Source: Comamonadaceae bacterium (lineage in GTDB: Bacteria > Pseudomonadota > Gammaproteobacteria > Burkholderiales > Burkholderiaceae_C). From it: 64,000 bases of DNA. The position numbers were made by a program, and so were the translations under genes. Location: contig CANBUY010000001.1 in assembly GCA_947372745.1 (NCBI GenBank), positions 62,001 through 126,000 on the forward strand, given 5' to 3'. Shown piece after piece: positions 45,783 to 54,204 of the stretch; positions within the stretch are counted from its first letter, which is position 1; each line of letters opens with the position of its first letter. The notes beneath the pieces are model-generated. The model was not told the origin of the DNA. It saw only the letters and a program-made list of their open reading frames with translations, and made no database searches.

Positions 45783-46675
45783 GGCTGGCTCCTGTGGCGC
45801 AGCACCACGCGCTCAATGAGCGCGACCACGCTGGTCAGCGTCAGGCCCAAAAGCGCCGACATGACCAGTGCGGACCAGATTTGAACCGTGTTGCCGTAGT
45901 AAGACCCGGTCAACAAACGCGCGCCCAAACCGGCGACCGCGCCGGTGGGCAACTCGGCCACCATCGCGCCCACCAGACCCGCAGCAATGCCCACGCGCAG
46001 GGCTGGAAACAAAAAGGGCAAAGCCGCAGGCAAACGCAGCAACCACAAGGCCTGCCATTTGGAGGCGGCGTAGGTGTGCATCATCTCGGTCTCAATCACT
46101 TGCGGTGAACGCAGGCCCTGCACCATCGCCACGGTGACGGGGAAAAAACACAAATACATGGCAATGACCGCTTTAGGTGCCACGCCTGAAAACCCCAGGC
46201 TGCCCAATATCACCAGCACGATGGGGGCAATGGCCAGCACCGGCACGGTTTGCGAGGCCACGATCCAGGGCAGCAAAGCCCGGTTCAGGGTGCGCGAATG
46301 CACGATGCACACCGACAAAACCAGCCCCAGCAAGGTGCCCATCACAAAGCCCCACAGCGTGGACTCGGCGGTGACCGCCACATGAAACAACAGGTTGCGC
46401 GGCGAGTCCAGGGGCCAGTCCACCAGACTGGACCAAAAATCAAGCGCCACTTGGTGCGGCGCGGGCAGCACCGGGCGCTGCATGGCCATGGTGGCCTGTA
46501 GTAAATCTTGCCAGGTCCAGGCGCCGTCTTGCGGCAGCACGCGCTCTATGGCGCCCGGCGCATTCAGCGCCCACGCCCCGGCGTACCAAGCCAGCAGCAC
46601 CAAGAGCAGCATGACGGCGACCGGAAAACCAGCCGACAAGCGCGCACGCCAAGATGTCAAGGCACGGTCAGTCAT
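45779..46675 (-). CDS. ABC transporter permease 2 (pyrimidine-type importer)
   Basis: A 298-residue permease of the same class, with the coupling loop EMMHTYAASKWQALWLLRLP. The start at 46675 (MTDRALTSW) overlaps the ATPase stop by 8 bp; MGT at 46684 is possible too. Two different permeases suggest a heterodimeric channel. Confidence 0.88.
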   Translation of the reverse strand: MTDRALTSWRARLSAGFPVAVMLLLVLLAWYAGAWALNAPGAIERVLPQDGAWTWQDLLQATMAMQRPVLPAPHQVALDFWSSLVDWPLDSPRNLLFHVAVTAESTLWGFVMGTLLGLVLSVCIVHSRTLNRALLPWIVASQTVPVLAIAPIVLVILGSLGFSGVAPKAVIAMYLCFFPVTVAMVQGLRSPQVIETEMMHTYAASKWQALWLLRLPAALPFLFPALRVGIAAGLVGAMVAELPTGAVAGLGARLLTGSYYGNTVQIWSALVMSALLGLTLTSVVALIERVVLRHRSQP

Positions 46676-47492
46676 GGTGCCCATCAGCCAAAGCCTCGCG
46701 CACCGCGTGCGCCAGTGCCACAAATTCAGGGGTGTCTCGCAGGCCCAGATGGCGCTCATTGGGCAGGGTGGACTCGATCACTTTGACAATGCGCCCCGGG
46801 CGCGGCGACATCACCACAATGCGCGTGGCCAGATAAACCGCCTCGGCAATCGAGTGCGTGACGAACACCACCGTGCGGCGCTCGCGCGCCCACAGTTGTT
46901 GCAGTTGCTCGTTGAGCCGGTCGCGGGTGATCTCGTCAAGCGCACCAAAGGGCTCGTCCATCATCAAAATACGCGGCTCAAATGACAGGGCGCGCGCAAT
47001 GGAGACCCGCTGCTGCATGCCCCCCGACAACTGCCAGGGGTACTTGCCCTCAAACCCCGTCAGGCCAACGCGGGCGAGTTGCTCCAGCGCGATGGCTTGG
47101 CTCTCGGTTTTGGAACGGCCCTGAATCTTCAAGGGCAAGGTGACATTGGCCAGCACGGTGCGCCACGGAAACAAGGCGGGGGCCTGAAACACATAGCCAT
47201 AAGCGCGCGCCAGCCGGGCCTCGTGTGGGCTCACGCCATTGACGCGCACAGACCCCGCACTGATTTTTTCCAGGTCGGCAATGACCCGCATCAAAGTGGT
47301 TTTGCCGCAGCCCGAGGGGCCGATCAGGGCGACAAATTCGCCCTCTGCAATATCGAGGTCAATATCGGCCAGCGCATGCACTGGTGCGTCTGCGGTTTGG
47401 TAAACCACACTGGCGTTGCGCACCTCAACCGCCCGTTTGGCAGGGGCCAAGCCAGGCACTTCAGGCGGGACCGACGATTCAGAATGGTTCAT
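46668..47492 (-). CDS. ABC transporter ATP-binding protein (pyrimidine-type importer)
   Basis: A 274-residue ATPase with Walker A GPSGCGKT, signature LSGGMQQRVSIARAL, Walker [13 protein letters not shown] and FVTHSIAEA, typical of the SsuB/TauB/ThiZ class. It is the first gene of the four-gene operon (ATPase, two permeases, binding protein). Start 47492 (MNHSESSV) is preferred over 47525. A RutR-like box lies 56 bp upstream. Confidence 0.92.
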   Translation of the reverse strand: MNHSESSVPPEVPGLAPAKRAVEVRNASVVYQTADAPVHALADIDLDIAEGEFVALIGPSGCGKTTLMRVIADLEKISAGSVRVNGVSPHEARLARAYGYVFQAPALFPWRTVLANVTLPLKIQGRSKTESQAIALEQLARVGLTGFEGKYPWQLSGGMQQRVSIARALSFEPRILMMDEPFGALDEITRDRLNEQLQQLWARERRTVVFVTHSIAEAVYLATRIVVMSPRPGRIVKVIESTLPNERHLGLRDTPEFVALAHAVREALADGHHD

Positions 47493-47547
47493 TGACACGG
47501 GGGCAAGTAAGTGAAGCGGCACCACAATGAAGCAGAACCGCTGAAAG

Positions 47548-47563
47548 TTAACCGATTGGTCAA
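47548..47563. promoter_or_regulatory. RutR-type operator
   Basis: TTAACCGATTGGTCAA matches the published RutR box TTGACCAnnTGGTCAA at 12 of 14 fixed positions. It lies in the promoter region of the ABC operon. The RutR-like regulator is encoded 3.8 kb away at the other end of the operon. Confidence 0.65.
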
Positions 47564-47612
47564 CTTATTCTAGCCACACACGCCAGTTTCGTGCCACTTG
47601 GTTTGTCAGGGT

Positions 47613-49700
47613 TTATACGTGGTGCTGCGCCTGCTGACGCCGTGCGGCCAACGCCACGTACCAGTCCAGGCAGCCCGGGTTGGCCATGGCATCGCGGTTG
47701 ACTACTTTTTCTATCGGCTGGCCCAGCAGCAGTTTCTTGATCGGCAACTCCTGCTTTTTGCCCGACAGCGTGCGGGGAATCTCGGCCACTTGAAAAATCT
47801 CGTTGGGCACAAAACGCGGCGAAAGCGCAGTTTTAATGGCATCGACCAGCTTGGCGTGCATGGCGGCATCCAGCGTGCTGCCTTCGCGCAGCACCACGAA
47901 GAGCGGCATATAGCTCTCGCGCCCCAGGTACTCCAGGTCCACCACCATCGAGTCCAACACTTCGGGCAGGGCTTCCACCGCGCTGTACAACTCGCTGGTG
48001 CCCATGCGCAGGCCGTAACGGTTGATGGTGGCGTCGCTACGGCCATAAATAATGCAGCCGCCGTTGGCCCCCACCTTGAGCCAATCGCCATGGCGCCAGA
48101 CGCCGGGGTACATGTCAAAGTAGCTCGACAAGTAGCGCTTTTTGCCCTCATCGCCCCAAAAGTACAGCGGCATACTGGGAATGGCCTGGCTACAAACCAA
48201 CTCGCCTACCTCCTCAGTCACGGGCAGGCCTTGCTCGTTCCAGGCCTCCACGGCGCAACCCAACAGGCGGCATTGCATCTCGCCGGGCACTTGCGGCAAC
48301 TCCCGGTTGCCGCCAATAAAGGCGCCACAAAAGTCGGTGCCGCCTGAAATATTGCACCACCAGATGTCTTGCTGCGCGGTGCTGTGTGTGCGCTGTGCCA
48401 GTTGGGCAAACTGGGCTGTGCCCCAGTTTTGGGCATCTGCACTTAAAGGCGAGCCGGTGGTGCCCAAAGCACGCACATGGGAGAGGTCGCCACAGGTGCC
48501 CAGGTCAATGCCAGCCTTTTGGCAGTTGGCAAAAAAAGCAGCGCCAGCGCCAAAAAAGGTCACGCCCACATCGGCGGCAAAACGCCACAACGTGGTCCAG
48601 TCGGCGCTGAGCTTCTGGCCTGCCGCGTCCACCACGGCGCCTGCCGGATTGCCGTCAAAAATGCAGCAGGTGGCGCCACTCAGGAGACCACTCACCTGCG
48701 CGTTCCACATCACCCAGCCGGTGGAGCTGTACCAAAAATAACGTTCGCCCAAGGAGTTGGCTTCGTAGCTGCAGCCCACATCGTTGTGCAGGCATTTCAG
48801 CGCCATACCCACCAGCACCGTCCCGCCGTGGCCGTGCACGATGGGCTTGGGCAAGCCAGTGGTGCCGCTGGAATAGACAATCCAAAGCGGGTGGTCAAAC
48901 GGCAGCCAGAGGGGCTCGAAGGCGGTCGTTTGAGCATCGTCTCTAGCTACTGAGTCCGCATAGCTTGCTTGACCAGCTATGTTTTCAGTAGCGCTTGTTG
49001 CCAAACCCAGGTTGTCCACCAGCACCAGGTGGCGCACCGAGGGCAGCGCCGCGCATAACTCTGCCACCACCGCAGTACGGTCGATGTCGCGCCCGCCGTA
49101 GGTGACGCCATCGCAGGCGATCAGCACTTTGGGTTCGATTTGCTGGAAGCGGTCGAGCACCGCATGGGTGCCCATGTCGGGGGCGCAAATACTCCACACC
49201 CCGCCGATGCTCACCGTGGCCAAGAACGCCACGATCGTCTCAGGCGTGTTGGGCAAGTAGGCGGCCACGCGGTCGCCGGGCTGCACGCCTTGGGCCTGCA
49301 AGTGCAGCGCCAGCGAGGCCACCTGGCGGCGTAACTCGGGCCAGCTCATGTGGCGGGCGGGCGCCGTGCCCAGGCTTTTTTCGTTGTGGCTGATGATGGC
49401 CGACTGACCGGCAGCGTGCGCGGCATCGACATGGCGGAATACTTGATGGGCGTAGTTGAACTGGGCGCCGGTGAACCACTGGGTGTCGGGCATGGCAGCG
49501 TCGTTGCTCACTTGTGTGTGGGGCGTCGGCGACTGGAGTTCAAAATAATCCCAGATGCTTTGCCAGAACACCTTGAGGTCCCCCGTGGACCAGCGCCACA
49601 GATCGTCATAGGTCTCAAATGACAGGCCACGCTTTTCGCGTAGCCAGTCTTGGTAGAGGGAAATCTGAGGTCTGAAAGGCGCCGGGGTTTGTCGGTTCAT
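47613..49700 (-). CDS. Acetoacetyl-CoA synthetase
   Basis: A 695-residue acyl-CoA synthetase of the acetoacetate-CoA ligase type, which activates acetoacetate with ATP for use in PHB or ketone-body metabolism. The AMP-binding motif YSSGTTGLPKPIVHGHGG is near residue 275, YFWYSSTGWVMWN follows, and YGRSDATINRYGLRMGTSEL plus a late SGKKQELPIKKLL (catalytic Lys) complete the adenylate-forming set. Length fits the family. It is separated from the ABC operon by 120 bp on the same strand. Confidence 0.92.
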   Translation of the reverse strand: MNRQTPAPFRPQISLYQDWLREKRGLSFETYDDLWRWSTGDLKVFWQSIWDYFELQSPTPHTQVSNDAAMPDTQWFTGAQFNYAHQVFRHVDAAHAAGQSAIISHNEKSLGTAPARHMSWPELRRQVASLALHLQAQGVQPGDRVAAYLPNTPETIVAFLATVSIGGVWSICAPDMGTHAVLDRFQQIEPKVLIACDGVTYGGRDIDRTAVVAELCAALPSVRHLVLVDNLGLATSATENIAGQASYADSVARDDAQTTAFEPLWLPFDHPLWIVYSSGTTGLPKPIVHGHGGTVLVGMALKCLHNDVGCSYEANSLGERYFWYSSTGWVMWNAQVSGLLSGATCCIFDGNPAGAVVDAAGQKLSADWTTLWRFAADVGVTFFGAGAAFFANCQKAGIDLGTCGDLSHVRALGTTGSPLSADAQNWGTAQFAQLAQRTHSTAQQDIWWCNISGGTDFCGAFIGGNRELPQVPGEMQCRLLGCAVEAWNEQGLPVTEEVGELVCSQAIPSMPLYFWGDEGKKRYLSSYFDMYPGVWRHGDWLKVGANGGCIIYGRSDATINRYGLRMGTSELYSAVEALPEVLDSMVVDLEYLGRESYMPLFVVLREGSTLDAAMHAKLVDAIKTALSPRFVPNEIFQVAEIPRTLSGKKQELPIKKLLLGQPIEKVVNRDAMANPGCLDWYVALAARRQQAQHHV

Positions 49701-49993
49701 GGCCTGAGGGTAAACCGGATTGAATGCCCCTAAAAGCCTTGGGTGACACGCAGTTGACAGGTGCTGCGCATGCTTGCGCTTTTGCTTATTGGGCTATGCG
49801 AATTTTCGACTAATGAATATCCAATTTCAATGGCCTGTTTGGTGCGCAAGGTGGGGCAACTGATGAGTTGCCAATGACTTTGATGCAGCGTCGAGATGCA
49901 TTAGATTTTGGCCACCAATGACTCTTCCCGGCCAAATGCCGACGGCCAGCAGCGGTCATTGGTGATATGAACGTGGATGACTTTTAAGGCCCA

Positions 49994-50132
49994 AAGCGGA
50001 TCTTCAGCTTTTCAAGCTACTCGCTCAAGACCCCTCATTCGCAACTAAAAATTGACGGCAGCTTTGTTTTGAACAATTCGTTAATGCATGAACCCGCCAT
50101 TGACTTTGTGCTTAAAGTCGTGCCTCCTTGAT
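49994..50132 (+). pseudogene. EAL-domain remnant
   Basis: One frame reads FSSYSLKTPHSQLKIDGSFV followed by LNNSLMHEPAIDFVL and a stop. LKIDGSFV with a preceding FSSxSxLK is the conserved core of EAL (cyclic di-GMP phosphodiesterase) domains. No start or rest of domain is found. The remaining parts of 49701-50377 hold no recognisable gene; the last 60 bp are AT-rich and may carry the promoter of the next gene. Confidence 0.5.
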
Positions 50133-50377
50133 CGAGACAGGGTTACCCTTAACGTCCAAGATATCAATGTCTGACTACGATATGGCCTACGCCTCCTGTT
50201 TCTAGCGAAGGCGGCGAAGTAAACGTAGATTCGAGGGGCCTAAAATCTGACCGTGTAAAGTTGATGCTTGTCAAAGTTGCAACTTAGCATAAGGAAAAAA
50301 TATTTTTTACCATCATCTGGTGTCCTGCAAGAACTGCAATGGATGTTGTTCCAATTTTTGAATTTAGCTTTAATTAA

Positions 50378-51094
50378 ATGTTCTACGTAAAATACACTAT
50401 GCCTTTGATGTTGATTGCTCTGCTAGTTCCACTTGTAACTGCTTTGACGGGTTGCGCTAGTGCACCACCTTTGCCGTTAGAAAAGCAAAAGGAATACGCC
50501 TTACTCCTTCCGCGGGAAAATAATTCGACCATGATTAGTATGATTGATGGGGTTGGTCATGGATCTTTATCAGGCAAAGGCGTAGATGTGCTTCCAGGCG
50601 AGCGCAGTATTGCAATCGCTACCTGTTTTGGCAGTGCAAATAACTGCGCAACACGCTATTACAAGTTCTACGCAGAGGCTGGGCTTGAATACCGCTTTGT
50701 TAGCACAAATAGCATAGACGTGTATAGCCGTTTTGAGCCAACAAACTTAGTGGATAAACTAGTTGCTTACAGGGGAACTTTCAGCTCTTCGACGAAGGTG
50801 CAGCAGGAAGTCGCGAAACGTCAGCAAGCGGAACTCGAAGCGAAGGCTGCAATTGACTTGGCCACAAATGAGCGTAGAAAACGCGATTTGCCGTCGGTTA
50901 GAAAAATTGGTGCGCGGATTTGCCAAGAACGCCAAGGAGTAGACTATATTGGCTTTGTTGAATCTTTGGCTTCAGAAAAAGTGCAAATTAGAATTTCTAA
51001 TGCTTTCTTCAAAAGTAATCCGAATATTATTCCTGGAGGTTTCGTTCCTTCGATTGTCTGGGACTCCCCTTTACATTGGGATTTGTGCGAATAG
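50378..51094 (+). CDS. Hypothetical lipoprotein, low GC
   Basis: A 238-residue protein with a signal peptide and lipobox LTGC (Cys26). The mature part has no recognised domain; a GERSIAIATCFGSANNCATR segment and a charged helical stretch (QQEVAKRQQAELEAKAA) around residues 147-170 are visible. Base composition is AT-richer than that of the neighbouring genes, and it lies in a gene-poor patch, so it may have been acquired. No function can be given. Confidence 0.6.
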   Translation: MFYVKYTMPLMLIALLVPLVTALTGCASAPPLPLEKQKEYALLLPRENNSTMISMIDGVGHGSLSGKGVDVLPGERSIAIATCFGSANNCATRYYKFYAEAGLEYRFVSTNSIDVYSRFEPTNLVDKLVAYRGTFSSSTKVQQEVAKRQQAELEAKAAIDLATNERRKRDLPSVRKIGARICQERQGVDYIGFVESLASEKVQIRISNAFFKSNPNIIPGGFVPSIVWDSPLHWDLCE

Positions 51095-51232
51095 GGTTAC
51101 CTGAACCTTATTCAACACCCCGCGCAAAATCGCGGGCGACCATTGGACTTCCCCGAAGCGGGTATTTACGGGTGGCGGGTTGCGCTGCCTACTTGACTTA
51201 TATAAGTGCCGATTGACCGACCGCTTTGGGCA

Positions 51233-51589
51233 CCTATGCACAGTTTGAAACTATGCACACAATGGCTTAGTTCGGTCGGCAAGGACCGTATTTTCATTGG
51301 CTTGCAGGGGTAGATGTGGAAATCACACCTGTACATAGTTTCTTGACATTTTCGCCCCCGTCAGTGCAGCTACACCGGAGTGTGGTGAACTGGGGGGGAG
51401 CGGCGCTACTGAGCGTGACCAATCGAGGGGCGTGGTATGAACACTTCCACTGTATGGACGCGGTTTTGAAACAGCCTCAAAAAGCCAGAAACTATGAAAA
51501 GGTATTACCCCGGCTTGCCATACCTCTGTAGCTCGTGAATCGAATGTGTTCAGCCTACCAACTGTGCATAGTTTCAAACTGTGCATAGG
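51233..51589. mobile_element. 357 bp element with 27 bp perfect terminal inverted repeats, possibly a MITE
   Basis: Left end 51233-51259 (CCTATGCACAGTTTGAAACT...) and right end 51563-51589 are exact reverse complements. Each end is itself a near-palindrome centred on AGTTTGAAACT. Two internal copies of the 9-mer core occur at 51334 (CATAGTTTC) and 51488 (GAAACTATG), so the four cores alternate in orientation. No transposase gene is inside. Dinucleotide CA borders both ends, a weak hint of a short target duplication. 51095-51232 holds no gene. Confidence 0.55.
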
Positions 51590-51590
51590 C

Positions 51591-51618
51591 AGCGCAATGT
51601 ACAGATGTACATTGCGCT
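51591..51618. repeat. Perfect 12 bp inverted repeat
   Basis: AGCGCAATGTAC (51591-51602), four-base loop AGAT, then GTACATTGCGCT (51607-51618). No T-run follows on either strand, so it is not a plain terminator; it could be an operator or the edge of the adjacent element. Confidence 0.6.
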
Positions 51619-51672
51619 ACAAACCCGACCATCGATACCCGGCTTTTAGCGCAACGATGCCAGCCACACGCT

Positions 51673-51792
51673 AAAATATATGCTATTGCATGTATTTTAG
51701 GTGAACCTGCGTAATTCCAGCTAAATATATTTTTACGCATATTTTTTATTGACAACTAAGGGGGACTTGGTTAGATTGTATGCAAATGCATA
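51673..51792 (+). promoter_or_regulatory. hipBA-type promoter region with two operators
   Basis: First operator: AAAATATATGC/GCATGTATTTT at 51673-51683 and 51688-51698 with 10 of 11 pairs. Second: TATGCA-AA-TGCATA at 51779-51792, 20 bp before the ATG. Shared ATGC/GCAT half-sites flanking the promoter fit autoregulation by the HTH protein. The region is very AT-rich. Confidence 0.55.
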
Positions 51793-51811
51793 TATTAGTA
51801 AAATCTCAACT

Positions 51812-52114
51812 ATGTTAATTCCCGTCGCTACTGTCGCTGATCTTGGACTGCTTCTTCGCGCGACCCGTAAAGCTCAAGGCGTGAGGCTTGATGATTGCGC
51901 TGGCAGCGCTGGCGTGGGGACAGTATTCGCGGGGGAGGTTGAGCGGGGTAAGGACTCCGTGCAACTTGGATTGGTGTTTAAACTTTTAGACGAACTAGGC
52001 TTGGCACTGAAGGTTGATTTTCCTGAAAATGCCCTGCCAATGCTTCGGCAGTTGCAGGAAAAAGGCGTTCGGCCATTGCCGCCCCGTCGTGCCACAAAAG
52101 GAGCGCAAGCGTGA
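51812..52114 (+). CDS. HipB-like XRE-family antitoxin/regulator
   Basis: A 100-residue protein with an XRE helix-turn-helix (LGLLLRATRKAQGVRLDDCA then GVGTVFAGEVERGK, residues about 11-47) and a short tail. It pairs with the HipA-like kinase whose GTG start overlaps its stop by 4 bp. The ATG at 51812 lacks a clear ribosome site; an in-frame TTG at 51767 with AAGGGGG just upstream is an alternative start. Confidence 0.82.
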   Translation: MLIPVATVADLGLLLRATRKAQGVRLDDCAGSAGVGTVFAGEVERGKDSVQLGLVFKLLDELGLALKVDFPENALPMLRQLQEKGVRPLPPRRATKGAQA

Positions 52115-53439
52115 GTTCGGCTCCCCGCATGCTCAATGTTTCGATCAATGAGAACCAGGTTGGACAGTTGCGGGAACTCAACGATATCTGGTCTTTCGAA
52201 TACGACACGAGTTGGCTGCAAAACCCCAATGCATTCAGTCTTTCCCCTGGTTTAGCGATGACAACGCCATTGCATGTGGATGGCTCATCCATTCGGCCAG
52301 TTCAGTGGTATTTCGACAATTTGCTTCCAGAAGAGTTGCTTCGTGAAGTCTTGGCCAAGGAGGCCAAGCTCGCCTTTGCCGATGCGTTTGGGCTACTTGA
52401 ACACTTTGGTTCGGAGTCGGCGGGCTCACTGGTATTGAAGGCGCCTGGCGATGCTGATACGGCACAAGGCTTGAAGTCACTGTCATTGGCCGATCTGCAC
52501 CGGCGTATCAAAAACCTAGCGCACGCCTCGTTGACTCAGGATGCGCCCAAGCGGATGTCGTTAGCAGGCGCCCAGCACAAGATGGTCGTGGTTCTTGAAG
52601 GTCAGGAACTATTCGAGCCATTGCCTGGCACACCATCAACACATATCCTGAAGCCAAATTCGCCGTCGCTTGATTACCCGTCCTCGGTGATTAATGAATT
52701 CTTCACTATGCGCCTAGCCAGCGCAGTCGGGCTTAAGGTTCCTGCGGTTGACCGCTTGTACGCGCCCACACCGGTGTACCTCATCGACCGATTTGACCGA
52801 ACCCGCGCTGCTGACTCTTCGGTTGAGCGAATTCACGTCATTGACACATGCCAGCTACTGAGCAAATCGCGGGCATTCAAGTATCAACAAGCCACGCTGG
52901 AAACCTTGGTTCAGGCCATCAAACAGTGCCGCGCTAAGGCCGCGACGCGGGTTCAGCTTTACCGCTGGCTGTTATTCAATAGTTTGGTTGGCAACGGCGA
53001 CAACCACTTGAAAAACATCTCTTTTCGAGTTGACCACGAAGGCATCAACCTGGCGCCAGCCTACGACCTGTTGTCCACAGCCGTTTACGCCACGCCCGCC
53101 TTGGCTCAACAGATGCCAACCTGGCCCCGAGTTGAGTTGGGCGTCTCGCTTGTGGGCGCCCACTACTTCAGCGAGGTGACCCGTGACAAGTTGATTGAGG
53201 CCGGGACGGTCTTGGGCTTGAAGTCTGACACGGCTCATAGGGAGCTCGCAGCCATGGAAAAAAGGTTGCCGATCGCAGCCGATGCACTTTTAGCAGACAT
53301 CATGGAAAAGTTCGAGGGACTCATCAATGCGAGCCCAGACCCCGACGCAGTGAGAGCTGTTCAAGGCGGCGAGGTGCGGCTGCTTCGAGCCATTCGAAGC
53401 ATAGTTATTAGGGGCATGCTGGATCAGATCCGAGGGTAG
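52111..53439 (+). CDS. HipA-family serine/threonine kinase (toxin-like)
   Basis: A 442-residue HipA-type kinase. Landmarks: N-terminal subdomain to about residue 105, the glycine-rich MSLAGAQHKM at 149-158, ILKP with ATP-binding Lys181, catalytic GNGDNHLKN with Asp297, and AYDLL with metal-binding Asp319. All catalytic residues are present. In known systems HipA phosphorylates glutamyl-tRNA synthetase or related targets and causes dormancy; HipB silences it. The GTG start overlaps the regulator stop and has AAAAGGAG upstream. Confidence 0.88.
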   Translation: MSSAPRMLNVSINENQVGQLRELNDIWSFEYDTSWLQNPNAFSLSPGLAMTTPLHVDGSSIRPVQWYFDNLLPEELLREVLAKEAKLAFADAFGLLEHFGSESAGSLVLKAPGDADTAQGLKSLSLADLHRRIKNLAHASLTQDAPKRMSLAGAQHKMVVVLEGQELFEPLPGTPSTHILKPNSPSLDYPSSVINEFFTMRLASAVGLKVPAVDRLYAPTPVYLIDRFDRTRAADSSVERIHVIDTCQLLSKSRAFKYQQATLETLVQAIKQCRAKAATRVQLYRWLLFNSLVGNGDNHLKNISFRVDHEGINLAPAYDLLSTAVYATPALAQQMPTWPRVELGVSLVGAHYFSEVTRDKLIEAGTVLGLKSDTAHRELAAMEKRLPIAADALLADIMEKFEGLINASPDPDAVRAVQGGEVRLLRAIRSIVIRGMLDQIRG

Positions 53440-53706
53440 AAGTAGGCCGTCAAGGTCTTGCCGAAAATGCCGGTTCGAGCAACGGCGCCAGGTCACGACT
53501 CTATTCGTTTAGGGTTGTAGGATGCTCGCCCGCAGCAACGTGCCAAGACCGTTAAATCACTCGCAAGGGTGGTGTCATACGCCTACAAAACACCGCATCT
53601 CAACCCATGCCACCACTTAGTCTGATCCGCAAATTGCGCCCTAACCAGCCTTCGACTTCAGATTGCCGTTTATAGTGGCCTTTTTACTTAAAACGGACCC
53701 ACTTCC

Positions 53707-54129
53707 ATGCGCATCTGGCAAAAACCCATCTCGGTCGAAGAACTCACCGCCATTCACATCAACACGGCGGTGGCCCGGCTGGGGATTGAATTTTTGGAAG
53801 TGGGCGACGACTTCATTCGGGCACGCGTGCCGGTGGATGAGCGCACTCGCCAGCCTTATGGCTTGTTGCACGGCGGCGTGAGCGTGGTGCTGGCGGAAAC
53901 TTTGGGCTCTTGTGGTGCGGCCTACTCGGCCCCTGAAGGCTACCGGGCCGTGGGCTTGGACATCAACGCCAACCACCTCAAAGGCGCCACCAGTGGCTGG
54001 GTGACCGGCATCACCCGCCCTGTGCACATTGGGCGCACCACTCAGGTCTGGCAAATTGACCTGCACAACGATGCGGGGGAGTTGACCTGTGTTTCACGCA
54101 TCACTATGGCGGTGATGGCGCCACGATAA
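53707..54129 (+). CDS. Hotdog-fold acyl-CoA thioesterase (PaaI/MenI-like)
   Basis: A 140-residue hotdog thioesterase. The hot-dog helix LLHGGVSVVLAETLGSCGA (residues about 58-76) with Glu68 as the likely catalytic acid and GLDINANHLKGATSG are typical of the YdiI/MenI/PaaI group that hydrolyses aromatic or other acyl-CoAs. 53440-53706 has no gene. Confidence 0.87.
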   Translation: MRIWQKPISVEELTAIHINTAVARLGIEFLEVGDDFIRARVPVDERTRQPYGLLHGGVSVVLAETLGSCGAAYSAPEGYRAVGLDINANHLKGATSGWVTGITRPVHIGRTTQVWQIDLHNDAGELTCVSRITMAVMAPR

Positions 54130-54171
54130 TTATTAACTAAATTGGTTACTGAGGCTTATGCAGCGCGCTAA

Positions 54172-54203
54172 AGCAGCTACAAATAAAATAGCTGCTTAAG
54201 CCG
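54172..54203 (+). repeat. Dispersed intergenic repeat, copy 4
   Basis: Contains AAATAGCTGCTTAAGCCGC-like sequence (AAAATAGCTGCTTAAGCCGC) directly after the thioesterase and next to the end of the adenosyltransferase gene. Confidence 0.5.
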
Positions 54204-54204
54204 C

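Noticed and set aside
51316-51586. Short frames inside the inverted-repeat element
   Set aside because: No start context, no similarity to transposases, and both strands give equally weak frames.
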